From contig CAVYRD010000017.1 of the NCBI GenBank assembly GCA_963770865.1, positions 30,463 to 94,462 of the forward strand: a DNA stretch of 64,000 nt, written 5' to 3'. Below the pieces are notes generated by a model. That model was given only the letters and a program-made list of their open reading frames with translations. It was not told where the DNA came from and did not search any database. The stretch is from Miltoncostaea sp963770865. Its GTDB lineage: Bacteria > Actinomycetota > Thermoleophilia > Miltoncostaeales > Miltoncostaeaceae. Made by a program: the position numbers and the translations under genes. Shown here piece by piece: positions 34,558 to 42,693 of this stretch (the first letter of the stretch is position 1; each line of letters opens with the position of its first letter).

Positions 34558-35138
34558 GGGTGACCTCCGTGGATCGGGATGACGGGTGCGTGGAGCCGGC
34601 CCGCCCACGGGGGCCCGCGCGCCCGCCGCCGCCGCGCCTGCGGGGGGCGCGGAGCCCGGGCGGGCGCCATCGGCACGGAGGTCGAGCCGCGGGCGGCGTG
34701 GCGCCGCGGGGAGAGCGCACGCTTCAGGGCCCGCGCGACGCCCTGCGCGAGCGACAGGAGCCGCTCGGCGCGGGCGATCAGCAGGGCCAGCGCCACGGCC
34801 GCCGCGGCGTGGGCCGCCACCGCCGCCGGCGCGATCAGCGCGGGCCGGTGGTGGACCGCGAGGCCGAAGGCCCAGGGCGCCGCCGTCATCGCGGCGTGGA
34901 GCGCCGCCTGGAGGGCGACGAGGCGCCAGAGCACCGCGCCGGCGCCGCGCTCACGCCACGCTGCGCCCGCCCGGGGCGGGCGCAGCACCGCGATCGCGGC
35001 CAGGGCGCCCCACGCCACCGGCGCGGCGGGCACGACCGCGAGGCCGCCCGCCGCCGCGTGCGCGCCGAGGGTCGCCGCGAGCGCCGCGACCAGCATCAGG
35101 AGGCGCCGCGCCGCGAGTGCCTGGTGCGCCGAGATCAC
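34512..35138 (-). CDS. Four-helix membrane protein next to CopC
   Basis: About 208 residues from GTG 35138. Four hydrophobic segments are visible (RLLMLVAALAATLGAHAAAG, AAPVAWGALAAIAVL, ALHAAMTAAPWAFGLAV, AAVAAHAAAAVALALLIARA). The C-terminal tail is Arg/Pro-rich and includes ARGPPWAG. The end overlaps the start of the CopC gene by 46 bp on the same strand, so the pair is an operon. Membrane proteins beside CopC often handle copper, but I do not recognise this family. Confidence 0.5.
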   Translation of the reverse strand: MISAHQALAARRLLMLVAALAATLGAHAAAGGLAVVPAAPVAWGALAAIAVLRPPRAGAAWRERGAGAVLWRLVALQAALHAAMTAAPWAFGLAVHHRPALIAPAAVAAHAAAAVALALLIARAERLLSLAQGVARALKRALSPRRHAARGSTSVPMAPARAPRPPQARRRRARGPPWAGRLHAPVIPIHGGHPCAFAAPSSPWPRPA

Positions 35139-35181
35139 GCCCCCAGACTCGCACGTGCGGCGGTCATCCCGGCGCCGGGGG

Positions 35182-36636
35182 TCATCCGCGCGCCGTCGCC
35201 CCGGCCGGCTCGCGCTCCGCGGCCGGCGCGGCACGCGGCGCCCGCAGCAGCGTCGATCCCAGCACCGCCCCGAGCAGCGCGAAGGCCGCCCCGGCCAGGA
35301 AGGCCGCGTGGTAGCCGCCGTTCAGCGCGGCGAGCGCCGGCTCGCCGGCGGCGCGCAGCGTCTCCGTGCGCGAGGCGGCCAGGCTCGCCAGCACCGCCAG
35401 GCCGAGGGCGCCGCCCATCATGAACGCGGTGTTCACCACGCCGGAGGCCAGGCCGGCCTCGCTCTCCGGCACGCCGCTCATCGCGGCCAGCAGGACCGGG
35501 TTGAGGGCCATCCCGGCGCCGATGCCCAGCAGCACCATGCTCGGCAGCACGTCGGGGGTGAAGGAGCCGTCCACCGGCGCGCGGGCGAACAGGGCGAGCC
35601 CCACGGCGGAGATCGCGAGCCCCGCGCCGATCGGCGCCCGGATGCCGAAGCGCATCACCACGCGCGCCGATAGGCCGATCGAGAAAGCCGCCATGATCAG
35701 GTTGGCCGGCAGGAATGCGAGGCCCACCTGCAGCGGGCTGTAGCCGAGCACGAGCTGCAGGTAGAGGGCCGACAGGAAGAACCACGCGAACATCGCCGCC
35801 GCCCAGAGGACGCCGATCGCATTGGCCGTCGCCACGTTGCGCGCGCGCAGCAGGCGCAGCGGCATCAGCGGGGCTGCGGCGCGCGCCTCGATGGCGATGA
35901 ACGACGCGAGCAGGGCGACCGAGGCGCCGAGCAGGCCGAGCGTGCGGGCCGTCGCCCAGCCGATGTCGTTGCCGTTGACGATTGCGTAGACGGCGAGCAT
36001 CAGCGCCGCCGTCACGGTGATCGCGCCGGCCACGTCGAGGCGCCCGCGCGACTCCGCGCCGCGGTCGGCCGGCAGCAGGGCCAGGGCGAGCGCGACGACG
36101 GCGGCGCCCACGGGCACGTTCACCAGGAAGATCCAGTGCCAGCTGAGGGCGTCGGTCAGCACGCCGCCGAGCAGCACGCCGAGGCTCCCGCCCCCGGCCG
36201 CCACGAAGCCGTACACGCCCAGCGCCTTGGCGCGCTCCGCGCCCTCCGTGAAGAGGGTCATGATCAGCGAGAGCGCCACGGCCGACACCACCGCGCCGGC
36301 CACGCCCTGGACCGCCCGGGCCGCCAGGAGCACCTCCTGGGTCGTCGCCAGCCCGCAGGCGAGCGAGGCCGCGGCGAAGCCGGCCGTGCCGATGGTGAAC
36401 AGCCGCCGGCGCCCGAGCAGGTCCCCGAGGCGTCCGCCGAGCAGCAGGAAGCCGCCGTACGTCAGCAGGTAGGCGTTCACCACCCATGCGAGCGAGGTCT
36501 CGGTGAAGCCGAGATCCTCGCGGATCGAGGGCAGGGCGACGTTCACGACGGTCGTGTCCAGCACGATCATCAGCGATCCGCTGCAGAGGACGATCAGCGC
36601 GAGCCAGCGCGTGCGGGCGTCGAGTGTGCGTGTCAT
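35182..36636 (-). CDS. DHA2-type MFS exporter (second copy type)
   Basis: 484 residues from ATG 36636. Fourteen membrane helices; LIVLDTTVVNVALPSI (motif D1), GGRLGDLLGRRRLF (motif A), LLAARAVQGVAGAVVSAVA, and GGGSLGVLLGGVLTDALSWH (motif C). It is a QacA/EmrB-like antiporter, distinct in sequence from the one at 28673. GGAGG lies inside a 12-bp palindrome (CGGAGGCCTCCG, 36641-36652) just upstream, so a repressor or RNA fold could block ribosome access. Confidence 0.93.
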   Translation of the reverse strand: MTRTLDARTRWLALIVLCSGSLMIVLDTTVVNVALPSIREDLGFTETSLAWVVNAYLLTYGGFLLLGGRLGDLLGRRRLFTIGTAGFAAASLACGLATTQEVLLAARAVQGVAGAVVSAVALSLIMTLFTEGAERAKALGVYGFVAAGGGSLGVLLGGVLTDALSWHWIFLVNVPVGAAVVALALALLPADRGAESRGRLDVAGAITVTAALMLAVYAIVNGNDIGWATARTLGLLGASVALLASFIAIEARAAAPLMPLRLLRARNVATANAIGVLWAAAMFAWFFLSALYLQLVLGYSPLQVGLAFLPANLIMAAFSIGLSARVVMRFGIRAPIGAGLAISAVGLALFARAPVDGSFTPDVLPSMVLLGIGAGMALNPVLLAAMSGVPESEAGLASGVVNTAFMMGGALGLAVLASLAASRTETLRAAGEPALAALNGGYHAAFLAGAAFALLGAVLGSTLLRAPRAAPAAEREPAGATARG

Positions 36637-36789
36637 CGGTCGGAGGCCTCCGTGTGGTCGGGTGCCAGGCGGCCGGTGCCGCCCCTCACCCCCACGTCGA
36701 ACGGGGCATCGCGGGATCGACACGCTCGCGGAGGATCTCTCCGCGCCTGGGCTCCTGTCGGGAGGGCAGACCGCGGCGGCACCCGGAAC

Positions 36790-37878
36790 TCATCGGTCGA
36801 GCGCGTCGGGAAGTCCGAAGCGCCCGAAGAGGTCCGAGACGACGTTCGGCGCGTCCGGCCGGCCGAGGGAGCGGAACACGGCGGCGGTGCCGAAGCCGGT
36901 GACCGCGGCGATGCGCGGGCCCTCGAGCGTCAGCACGTCGAGCACCGACGCCAGGTGACGGCCGCTCGGCTCGTCCCAGGCGTAGCAGCCCACGGCGAGC
37001 TGGCCGTTGGCGCGCGCGGGCAGGTGGCGCCAGCGCACCGTCAGGCCGTAGTTCACCAGGAACCCGCGCACACCCGTGTCGCGGCCCGCGAACCAACAGG
37101 GCAGCGGCGGCATCGACCAGGTGGCGTCCTCGGTCAGCATCCCGACCACGGCGTCCACGTCGCCGCTCTCCATCGCGTCGGCGTAGTCGCGCACGATCTC
37201 GCGCACGCGGGCGTCACCGAGCGCGCGAAGGACCTCCTGCTGGCTGCGCTCCGGGGTGCGCTCGTCGATCGCGCGGCGCGCCCGCTGAAGCGCGCTGTTC
37301 AGCGACGGCACGCTCGTGCCGACCGTCTCGGCCGCCTCCTCGGCGGAGAAGCCGAGCACGTCGCGCAGCACGAGCGCCGCCCGCCCGTTGGGCGGCAGCC
37401 GCTGCATCGCGGCGACGAACGCCAGCTCCAGGCTCTCGCGCCGCTCGTAGCGCGCGTCCGGCCCCGGGGCGTCCTCGGGCTCGGGGAGGTCCTCGTCGGG
37501 GTAGGGCTCGATCCAGACCGACTCGGTGACCGGCTCGCCGAGCGGCTCACCCGGGTCGTAGGCGGCTCCGCGCTCCACCGGCAGCGCCCGCGGCCGGCGC
37601 TTGGCGAGGAGGTCGAGCGAGGCGTTGGCGGCGATCCGGTGAAGCCAGGTGCGCAGCGAGCTGCGCCCGTCGAAGCGGGGGAGGCCCCGCCAGGCGCGCA
37701 GCAGCGTGTCCTGCAGCGCGTCGTCGGCGTCGTGCAGCGAGCCGAGGATGCGGTAGCAGTGGGCGTGCAGCTCGCCCCGGCGCGGCGCCACCAGGAGTCC
37801 GTAGGCGTCCTCGTCGCCGGCCCGCGCGGCGTCGATGAGGGCCCCTTCGTCGGCCGGGGTGGTCCTCGCGCTGCCCAT
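36790..37878 (-). CDS. ECF sigma factor with C-terminal SnoaL-like domain
   Basis: 362 residues. Region 2 reads LIDAARAGDEDAYGLLV and DADDALQDTLLRAWRGLPRF; region 4 reads LPPNGRAALVLRDVLGFSAE and GTSVPSLNSALQRARRAI. After residue ~225 comes a SnoaL-like alpha-beta domain (VREIVRDYADAMESGDVDAV, MLTEDATWSMPPLP, GVRGFLVNYGL). This is the SigG/SigJ-like architecture (TIGR02960), in which the tail, rather than a separate anti-sigma factor, tunes activity. No anti-sigma gene is next to it. Confidence 0.9.
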   Translation of the reverse strand: MGSARTTPADEGALIDAARAGDEDAYGLLVAPRRGELHAHCYRILGSLHDADDALQDTLLRAWRGLPRFDGRSSLRTWLHRIAANASLDLLAKRRPRALPVERGAAYDPGEPLGEPVTESVWIEPYPDEDLPEPEDAPGPDARYERRESLELAFVAAMQRLPPNGRAALVLRDVLGFSAEEAAETVGTSVPSLNSALQRARRAIDERTPERSQQEVLRALGDARVREIVRDYADAMESGDVDAVVGMLTEDATWSMPPLPCWFAGRDTGVRGFLVNYGLTVRWRHLPARANGQLAVGCYAWDEPSGRHLASVLDVLTLEGPRIAAVTGFGTAAVFRSLGRPDAPNVVSDLFGRFGLPDALDR

Positions 37879-37963
37879 CGGCGCACACTAGACCGATGAA
37901 TCCGCGCGCGTCGCGCGGTCAGACGGGGTGGACCATCACCGCACCGCGACGAAGGAGGACGAC

Positions 37964-38338
37964 ATGTTCGCCTCGGCCAAGGCCTTCTCCGGATTCTCCG
38001 TTGACGACATCCCCGCGGCCCGCGACTTCTACGGCGGCACCCTCGGCCTCGACGTGACCGAGGAGAACGGCATGCTCCACCTCCACCTCGGCGGCGGGGG
38101 GACCGTCCTCGTCTACCCCAAGGGCGACGCCCACGTTCCGGCCGAGTTCACCGTCCTGAACTTCCCCGTCCAGGACATCGACGGCGCCGTCGATGCGCTC
38201 ACCGCCGCCGGCGTCGCACTGGAGCGCTACCCCGACTTCCCGGAGCCGGACGCGAAGGGGATCTACCGCGGCATGGGCCCGGACATCGCCTGGTTCCGCG
38301 ACCCGGCCGGCAACGTCCTCTCGGTGCTCGCCGTCTGA
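37964..38338 (+). CDS. Glyoxalase/VOC-fold protein
   Basis: 124 residues from ATG 37964 with an excellent AAGGAGG 6 bp upstream. One VOC module pair: AFSGFSVDDIPAARDFYGGT at the start and IAWFRDPAGNVLSVL at the end, the usual edge motifs. His and Glu metal ligands are only partly evident, so catalytic activity is not sure. It diverges from the ECF sigma gene, and similar pairs (sigma plus small stress enzyme) are common. Confidence 0.85.
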   Translation: MFASAKAFSGFSVDDIPAARDFYGGTLGLDVTEENGMLHLHLGGGGTVLVYPKGDAHVPAEFTVLNFPVQDIDGAVDALTAAGVALERYPDFPEPDAKGIYRGMGPDIAWFRDPAGNVLSVLAV

Positions 38339-38342
38339 CCCG

Positions 38343-38371
38343 CCGCCGGCCCGGCGTCCGGGTTCCGGCGG
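38343..38371 (+). terminator. Hairpin after the VOC gene
   Basis: CCGCCGG (38343-38349) and CCGGCGG (38365-38371) form the outer stem, and CCCG with CGGG an inner stem, 4 bp after the VOC stop. Probable terminator. Confidence 0.5.
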
Positions 38372-38730
38372 GGCCGCACAGCGTCACGTCAGTGCTCCAT
38401 CAGGCTCCGGCCGAGGGGGGTGCGCACGAGGAATGCGGACCGTGAACCCGCCCGGCTCCCGCGAGAGGGCCACCCGGTCGCTCGACTCGAAGCCGCCGCG
38501 AGGCCCTGGCCGACGCCCGCCGTTCCCCCGCCAGCGCCCGGCGAGGAACCAGGAACTCCTCCGAGCCGTGGATCGGGGCCTCGTGCCGCCGGCCGTCGCG
38601 GGGTCCGACGTCAACGTGCTTCATGCGCCTGGCTCCCATCCACGATGTCCATTCCGCGGGGAGGCTGGTGCCGCACCCTCCGGATGCGAGCAAGCCGTGC
38701 TTCCGGGCGCGCACCTGGGATGATCGGCCC
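38372..38730. other. Non-coding spacer upstream of the LuxR-type regulator
   Basis: About 360 bp with no convincing gene. Open frames exist on both strands but show no start with a ribosome site and no recognisable motif. It should hold the promoter of the regulator at 38731. Confidence 0.5.
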
Positions 38731-41555
38731 ATGATCGCTGCCGATCTACGGGTCGATCTCTTCGGGCGGGCGGAGGAGTGCGCCCGCATCGACCGCCTGC
38801 TCGCGGACGCCCGCACGGGGTCGAGCGGCGTACTGGTCGTCGGGGGCGAGCCGGGCATCGGCAAGACGGCGCTGCTCGGGCATGCCGAGGCCCGTGCCCG
38901 GACGGCGGGCATGACCGTCCTGGCCGCGCGCGGCGTCGAGTCGGAGGCGCAGGTCCCGTTCGGAGGCCTGCTGGAACTGCTGCGCCCGGCGCTCGGGGCG
39001 CTGGAGCGCCTTCCGGGGCCGCAGGCGGCGGCGCTGCGCAGCGCCCTGGCGATCGGGCCCTCCCGGGAGGCGGACCGCTTCGCGGTCGGCGCCGCCACGC
39101 TCGGCCTGCTCGCCGCGCAGGCAGAGGACGCTCCGGTGCTCGCGGTCATCGATGACGCGCACTGGCTCGACGAGCCGTCGCTGGCCGCGGTCCTCTTCGC
39201 CGCCCGCCGGCTGATGGTGGACGCGATCGCGGTGCTGGTCGCGACACGCCGCGGCGAGCCCCGCGCCCTGGAGGAGGCCGGGCTGCCCCGGCTCGAGCTC
39301 GCGGGCGTCGACCCCGCCGCCGCCCAGGCGATCATCGCGCGGAACGCGCCGGGGCGGCCCGACGCCGAAGTGGCGGGGCGCATCATGTCCCTCGCGGCCG
39401 GCAACCCGCTGGCGCTCGTCGAGCTGGCGGCCGGCGGCCACGAGCTGGACGCCGCGCCGGGCGACGACGCGCCCCCGCCGGTGCAGACGAGCCTCGAGCG
39501 CTCGTACGCGCGCCGCATCGACGCCCTCGGGCACGAGGAGCGGTCGGCGCTGATGCTGGCGGCCGCCGACGACCGGGGGGAGCTGGCGGTCATCAGCGCG
39601 GCGGCGGCGGCGCTCGGGCTCGAGCTGGGCGCGCTCGAGGCCGCCGAGCGCGCTGGGCTGGTCGCCGCCACGGGCGGCAGGGTCGAGTTCCGCCACCCGC
39701 TCGCGCGCGCCGCCGCCTACCGCGCGTGCCCGCCCGGCGAGCGGCGGGCGGCGCATCGCGCGCTCGCCGGGGCCCTCGGGCACGCGTCGCAGGCCGACCG
39801 CCGCGCCGGGCACCTGGCCGCCGCCGCGCTGGGGCCGGACGAGCCGGCGGCGTCGGCGCTCGAGGCGGCGGCCCTTCGCGCGCGCGGGCGCAGCGCGTAT
39901 GAGGCCGCGGCCGGGGCGGCCGAGCGCGCCGCGCGGCTCACGCCGGCCGGGGAGGCGCGCGCCCGGCGTCTCTTCATGGCGGCCGAGTCGTCCTGGCTGG
40001 GCGGTCGCGTCGAGCGCGCCGCCCGCGCGCTCGAGGAGGCGCTCGACCTCACCGCGGATCCCGGCCTGCGCGCCGAGGTGCAGCGCCTGCGCGGCGGGAT
40101 CACGATGCGCGCCGGGTCCGTCGTGGAGGCGCACCGGATGCTCGTCGAGGGCGCCGCCGGGATCGAGGACTCCGATCCGGCGCGCGCCGTGGTCATGTAC
40201 GCCGAGGCGACGGAGGCGTGCGCGTACGCCGGCCGCCCGGAGGCGATGCTCGACGCCGCGCGGCGCGCATGGGACCTCCTCCCACCGCACCCCGGTGAGC
40301 GAGAGGAGTTCAGCGCCAACCTGGCTCTCGGCACCGCTCTGGTGCTCAACGGGCGGGGCGCCGAGGGATCGCCGCACGTGCGCCGGGCGGTCGCCGTCCT
40401 CGAGGGGTCCGACGTCCTCTCCCGGGATCCGCGGCTCCTCTCCGACGCCGCGCTCGGCCCGCTGTGGCTGCGCGAGGCCGAGACGGGCCGCGGCCTGGTC
40501 GACCGTGCCGTCGAATCGGCCCGGGCGCAGAGCGCGCTCGGCGAGCTGCCGTTCGCGCTGGTGCTCGCCGCGCGCGACGCGGCGACCGGCGACCGGTGGG
40601 CCCTCGGCGACGTCCTCTACGACGAGGCGATCCGCCTCGCGCGGGAGGCCGGGCAGACGCTGGCGCTGTGCGGCGCCCTCGCGGGCGTCGCGTGCCTGGA
40701 CGCGCGCCGCGGCCGGGAGGAGGCCTGCCGCCGCCACGCCGGGGAGGCGCTGGCCATCGCCGAGGGGCGCGACCTGACGCTCCTGCGGGTGTGGGCGCTC
40801 GAGGCGCTCGCCGACCTGGAGCTCGGCCTCGGCCGGCCCGGTGAGGCGATCGCCCCGCTCGCCGAGAGATTGGAGCTGCTCGAGCGCCAGGGGATCCGCG
40901 ACCCGGACGTCTCGCCGATGCCCGAGCTCGTGGAGGCGCACGTCCGCCGGGGTGGCGAAGGCGGAGCGCCTGAGGGGCTGGCCGGCTTCCTGCGGCTCGC
41001 GGAGGCCAAGGCCCAGCCGTGGATCCTCGCGCGGGCCGGGCGGTGCCGCGCGCTCCTCGCGGGCGAGGACGCGATGGAGCCCGCCTTCGGGATCGCGCTC
41101 GAGCAGCATGCGCGACGCCCGACCGCTTCGACGAGGCGCGTACGCGGCTGTGCTTCGGCGAGCGCCTTCGGCGGGCGCGGCGTCGGGCGGCGGCCCGCGA
41201 GCAGCTGCGGTCCGCGCTCGATGCCTTCACGACGCTGGGCGCGGATCCCTGGGCGGATCGCGCCCGCGCCGAGCTGGCCGCGACCGGCGAGACGGCGCGG
41301 CGGCGCGACCCGAGCACGGCGGACCGGCTCACGCCCCAGGAGCTCCAGATCGCGATGACGCTGGCCGACGGGCACACCACCCGGGAGGCGGCGGCCAAGC
41401 TCTTCCTGAGCCCGAAGACCGTCGAGTACCACCTGCGCAACGCCTATCGCAAGCTCGGCGTCCGCACGCGCGAGGCGTTGGCCGAGGCCCTCGGCGCCCC
41501 GGACCCCCTGAACCGCGGCGCCGACGGACGCGGCACGTTCAGGGAGGCCCCCTGA
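38731..41555 (+). CDS. Large LuxR-family ATPase regulator, one apparent frameshift
   Basis: From ATG 38731 the frame encodes LFGRAEECARIDRLLADA and a P-loop GGEPGIGKTALLG (residues 39-46), then VIDDAHWLDEPSLAAVLF (Walker B) and long helical TPR-like repeats. Near 41110 the frame must move by one missing base; the other frame then gives TPDRFDEARTRLCFGERLRR and a LuxR helix-turn-helix (LTPQELQIAMTLADGHTTRE, LSPKTVEYHLRNAYRKLGVR). Total ~940 residues, normal for LAL regulators. It probably controls the two genes downstream. Confidence 0.87.
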
Positions 41556-41610
41556 TGCGACGGCCGGCCGGGCCGTCCTACGGTCGGCCGGTCAACGCAC
41601 GAGGGAGGCG

Positions 41611-42693
41611 ATGAGCATGACGACGCAGACCACACGGCCCCTGGACGAGGAGAGGCTGGGCGCCTTTGTGGGCCAGATCCTCGGTGAGCTGGGGTCCACA
41701 CTGAACGCCGCGCTCGTGGTGACCGGTGACCGCCTCGGTCTCTACAAGGCGATGGCCGGGGCTGACGCGCTGACCCCGGGCGAGCTGGCCGGGCGCACCG
41801 GCACCAGCGAGCGCTACGTGCGCGAGTGGCTCAACGCCCAGGCGGCGGGCGGCTACGTGACCTACGACGCGGACTCCCAGCGCTACGCGCTCCCGCCCGA
41901 GCACGCCGTCGCGCTGGCCGACGAGACCAGCCCGTACTTCCTGCCGGGCGCGTTCGAGCTCATGACGGCCATCGTCCGCGACGAGCCGAGCATCCGGGAG
42001 GCGTTCCACAGCGGGGCGGGCGTCGGCTGGCACGAGCACAGCGACGGCGTCTTCGAGGGCTGCGAGCGGTTCTTCCGCCCCGGCTACGCCGCGAACCTCG
42101 TGCCCGCCTGGATCCCGGCGCTCGAGGGCGTCGAGGCGAAGCTCCACGCGGGCGCCGCCGTGGCCGACGTCGGGTGCGGGCACGGCGCCTCCACGATCCT
42201 CATGGCCCAGGCGTACCCCGCCTCGACGTTCACCGGCTTCGACTACCACTCCGCCTCGATCGAGCGTGCGCGTGAGCGCGCGCGCGCCGCGGGCGTGTCG
42301 GAGCGCGCTCGCTTCGAGACCGCTCCGGCCCAGGCCTATCCGGGCACCGGCTACGACCTGGTGACGACGTTCGACTGCCTTCACGACATGGGCGACCCCG
42401 TCGGCGCCGCGCGCCACGTGCTCGGATCGCTCGACCCCGACGGCACCTGGCTCGTCGTGGAGCCCTTCGCCGGCGACAGCGTCGAGGACAACCTGAACCC
42501 GGTGGGGCGCATCTACTACGCGGCCTCGACGCTCCTCTGCACGCCCGCCTCGCTCGCCCAGGACGTCGGCTTGGCGCTGGGCGCCCAGGCGGGGGAGGCC
42601 CGCATCCGCGACGTCGTCACCGCGGGCGGCTTCACGCGCTTCCGGCGCGCCGCGGAGACCCCGTTCAACCTGATCTTCGAGGCCCGCCCGTGA
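41611..42693 (+). CDS. SAM-dependent methyltransferase with N-terminal winged helix
   Basis: 360 residues from ATG 41611 with GAGGGAGG 3-4 bp upstream. The N-terminal ~90 residues form a winged-helix dimerisation domain (LTPGELAGRTGTSERYVREW). The methyltransferase motif I is AVADVGCGHGASTILMAQ, then FTGFDYHSASIERARERA and YDLVTTFDCLHDMGD. The layout resembles small-molecule O- or C-methyltransferases. The acceptor is unknown. Its stop overlaps the GTG of the fusion gene. Confidence 0.88.
   Translation: MSMTTQTTRPLDEERLGAFVGQILGELGSTLNAALVVTGDRLGLYKAMAGADALTPGELAGRTGTSERYVREWLNAQAAGGYVTYDADSQRYALPPEHAVALADETSPYFLPGAFELMTAIVRDEPSIREAFHSGAGVGWHEHSDGVFEGCERFFRPGYAANLVPAWIPALEGVEAKLHAGAAVADVGCGHGASTILMAQAYPASTFTGFDYHSASIERARERARAAGVSERARFETAPAQAYPGTGYDLVTTFDCLHDMGDPVGAARHVLGSLDPDGTWLVVEPFAGDSVEDNLNPVGRIYYAASTLLCTPASLAQDVGLALGAQAGEARIRDVVTAGGFTRFRRAAETPFNLIFEARP

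Noticed and set aside
38746..41109. 787-codon minus-strand frame opposite the LuxR regulator
   Set aside because: Antisense shadow; the sense strand has P-loop, Walker B and helix-turn-helix.
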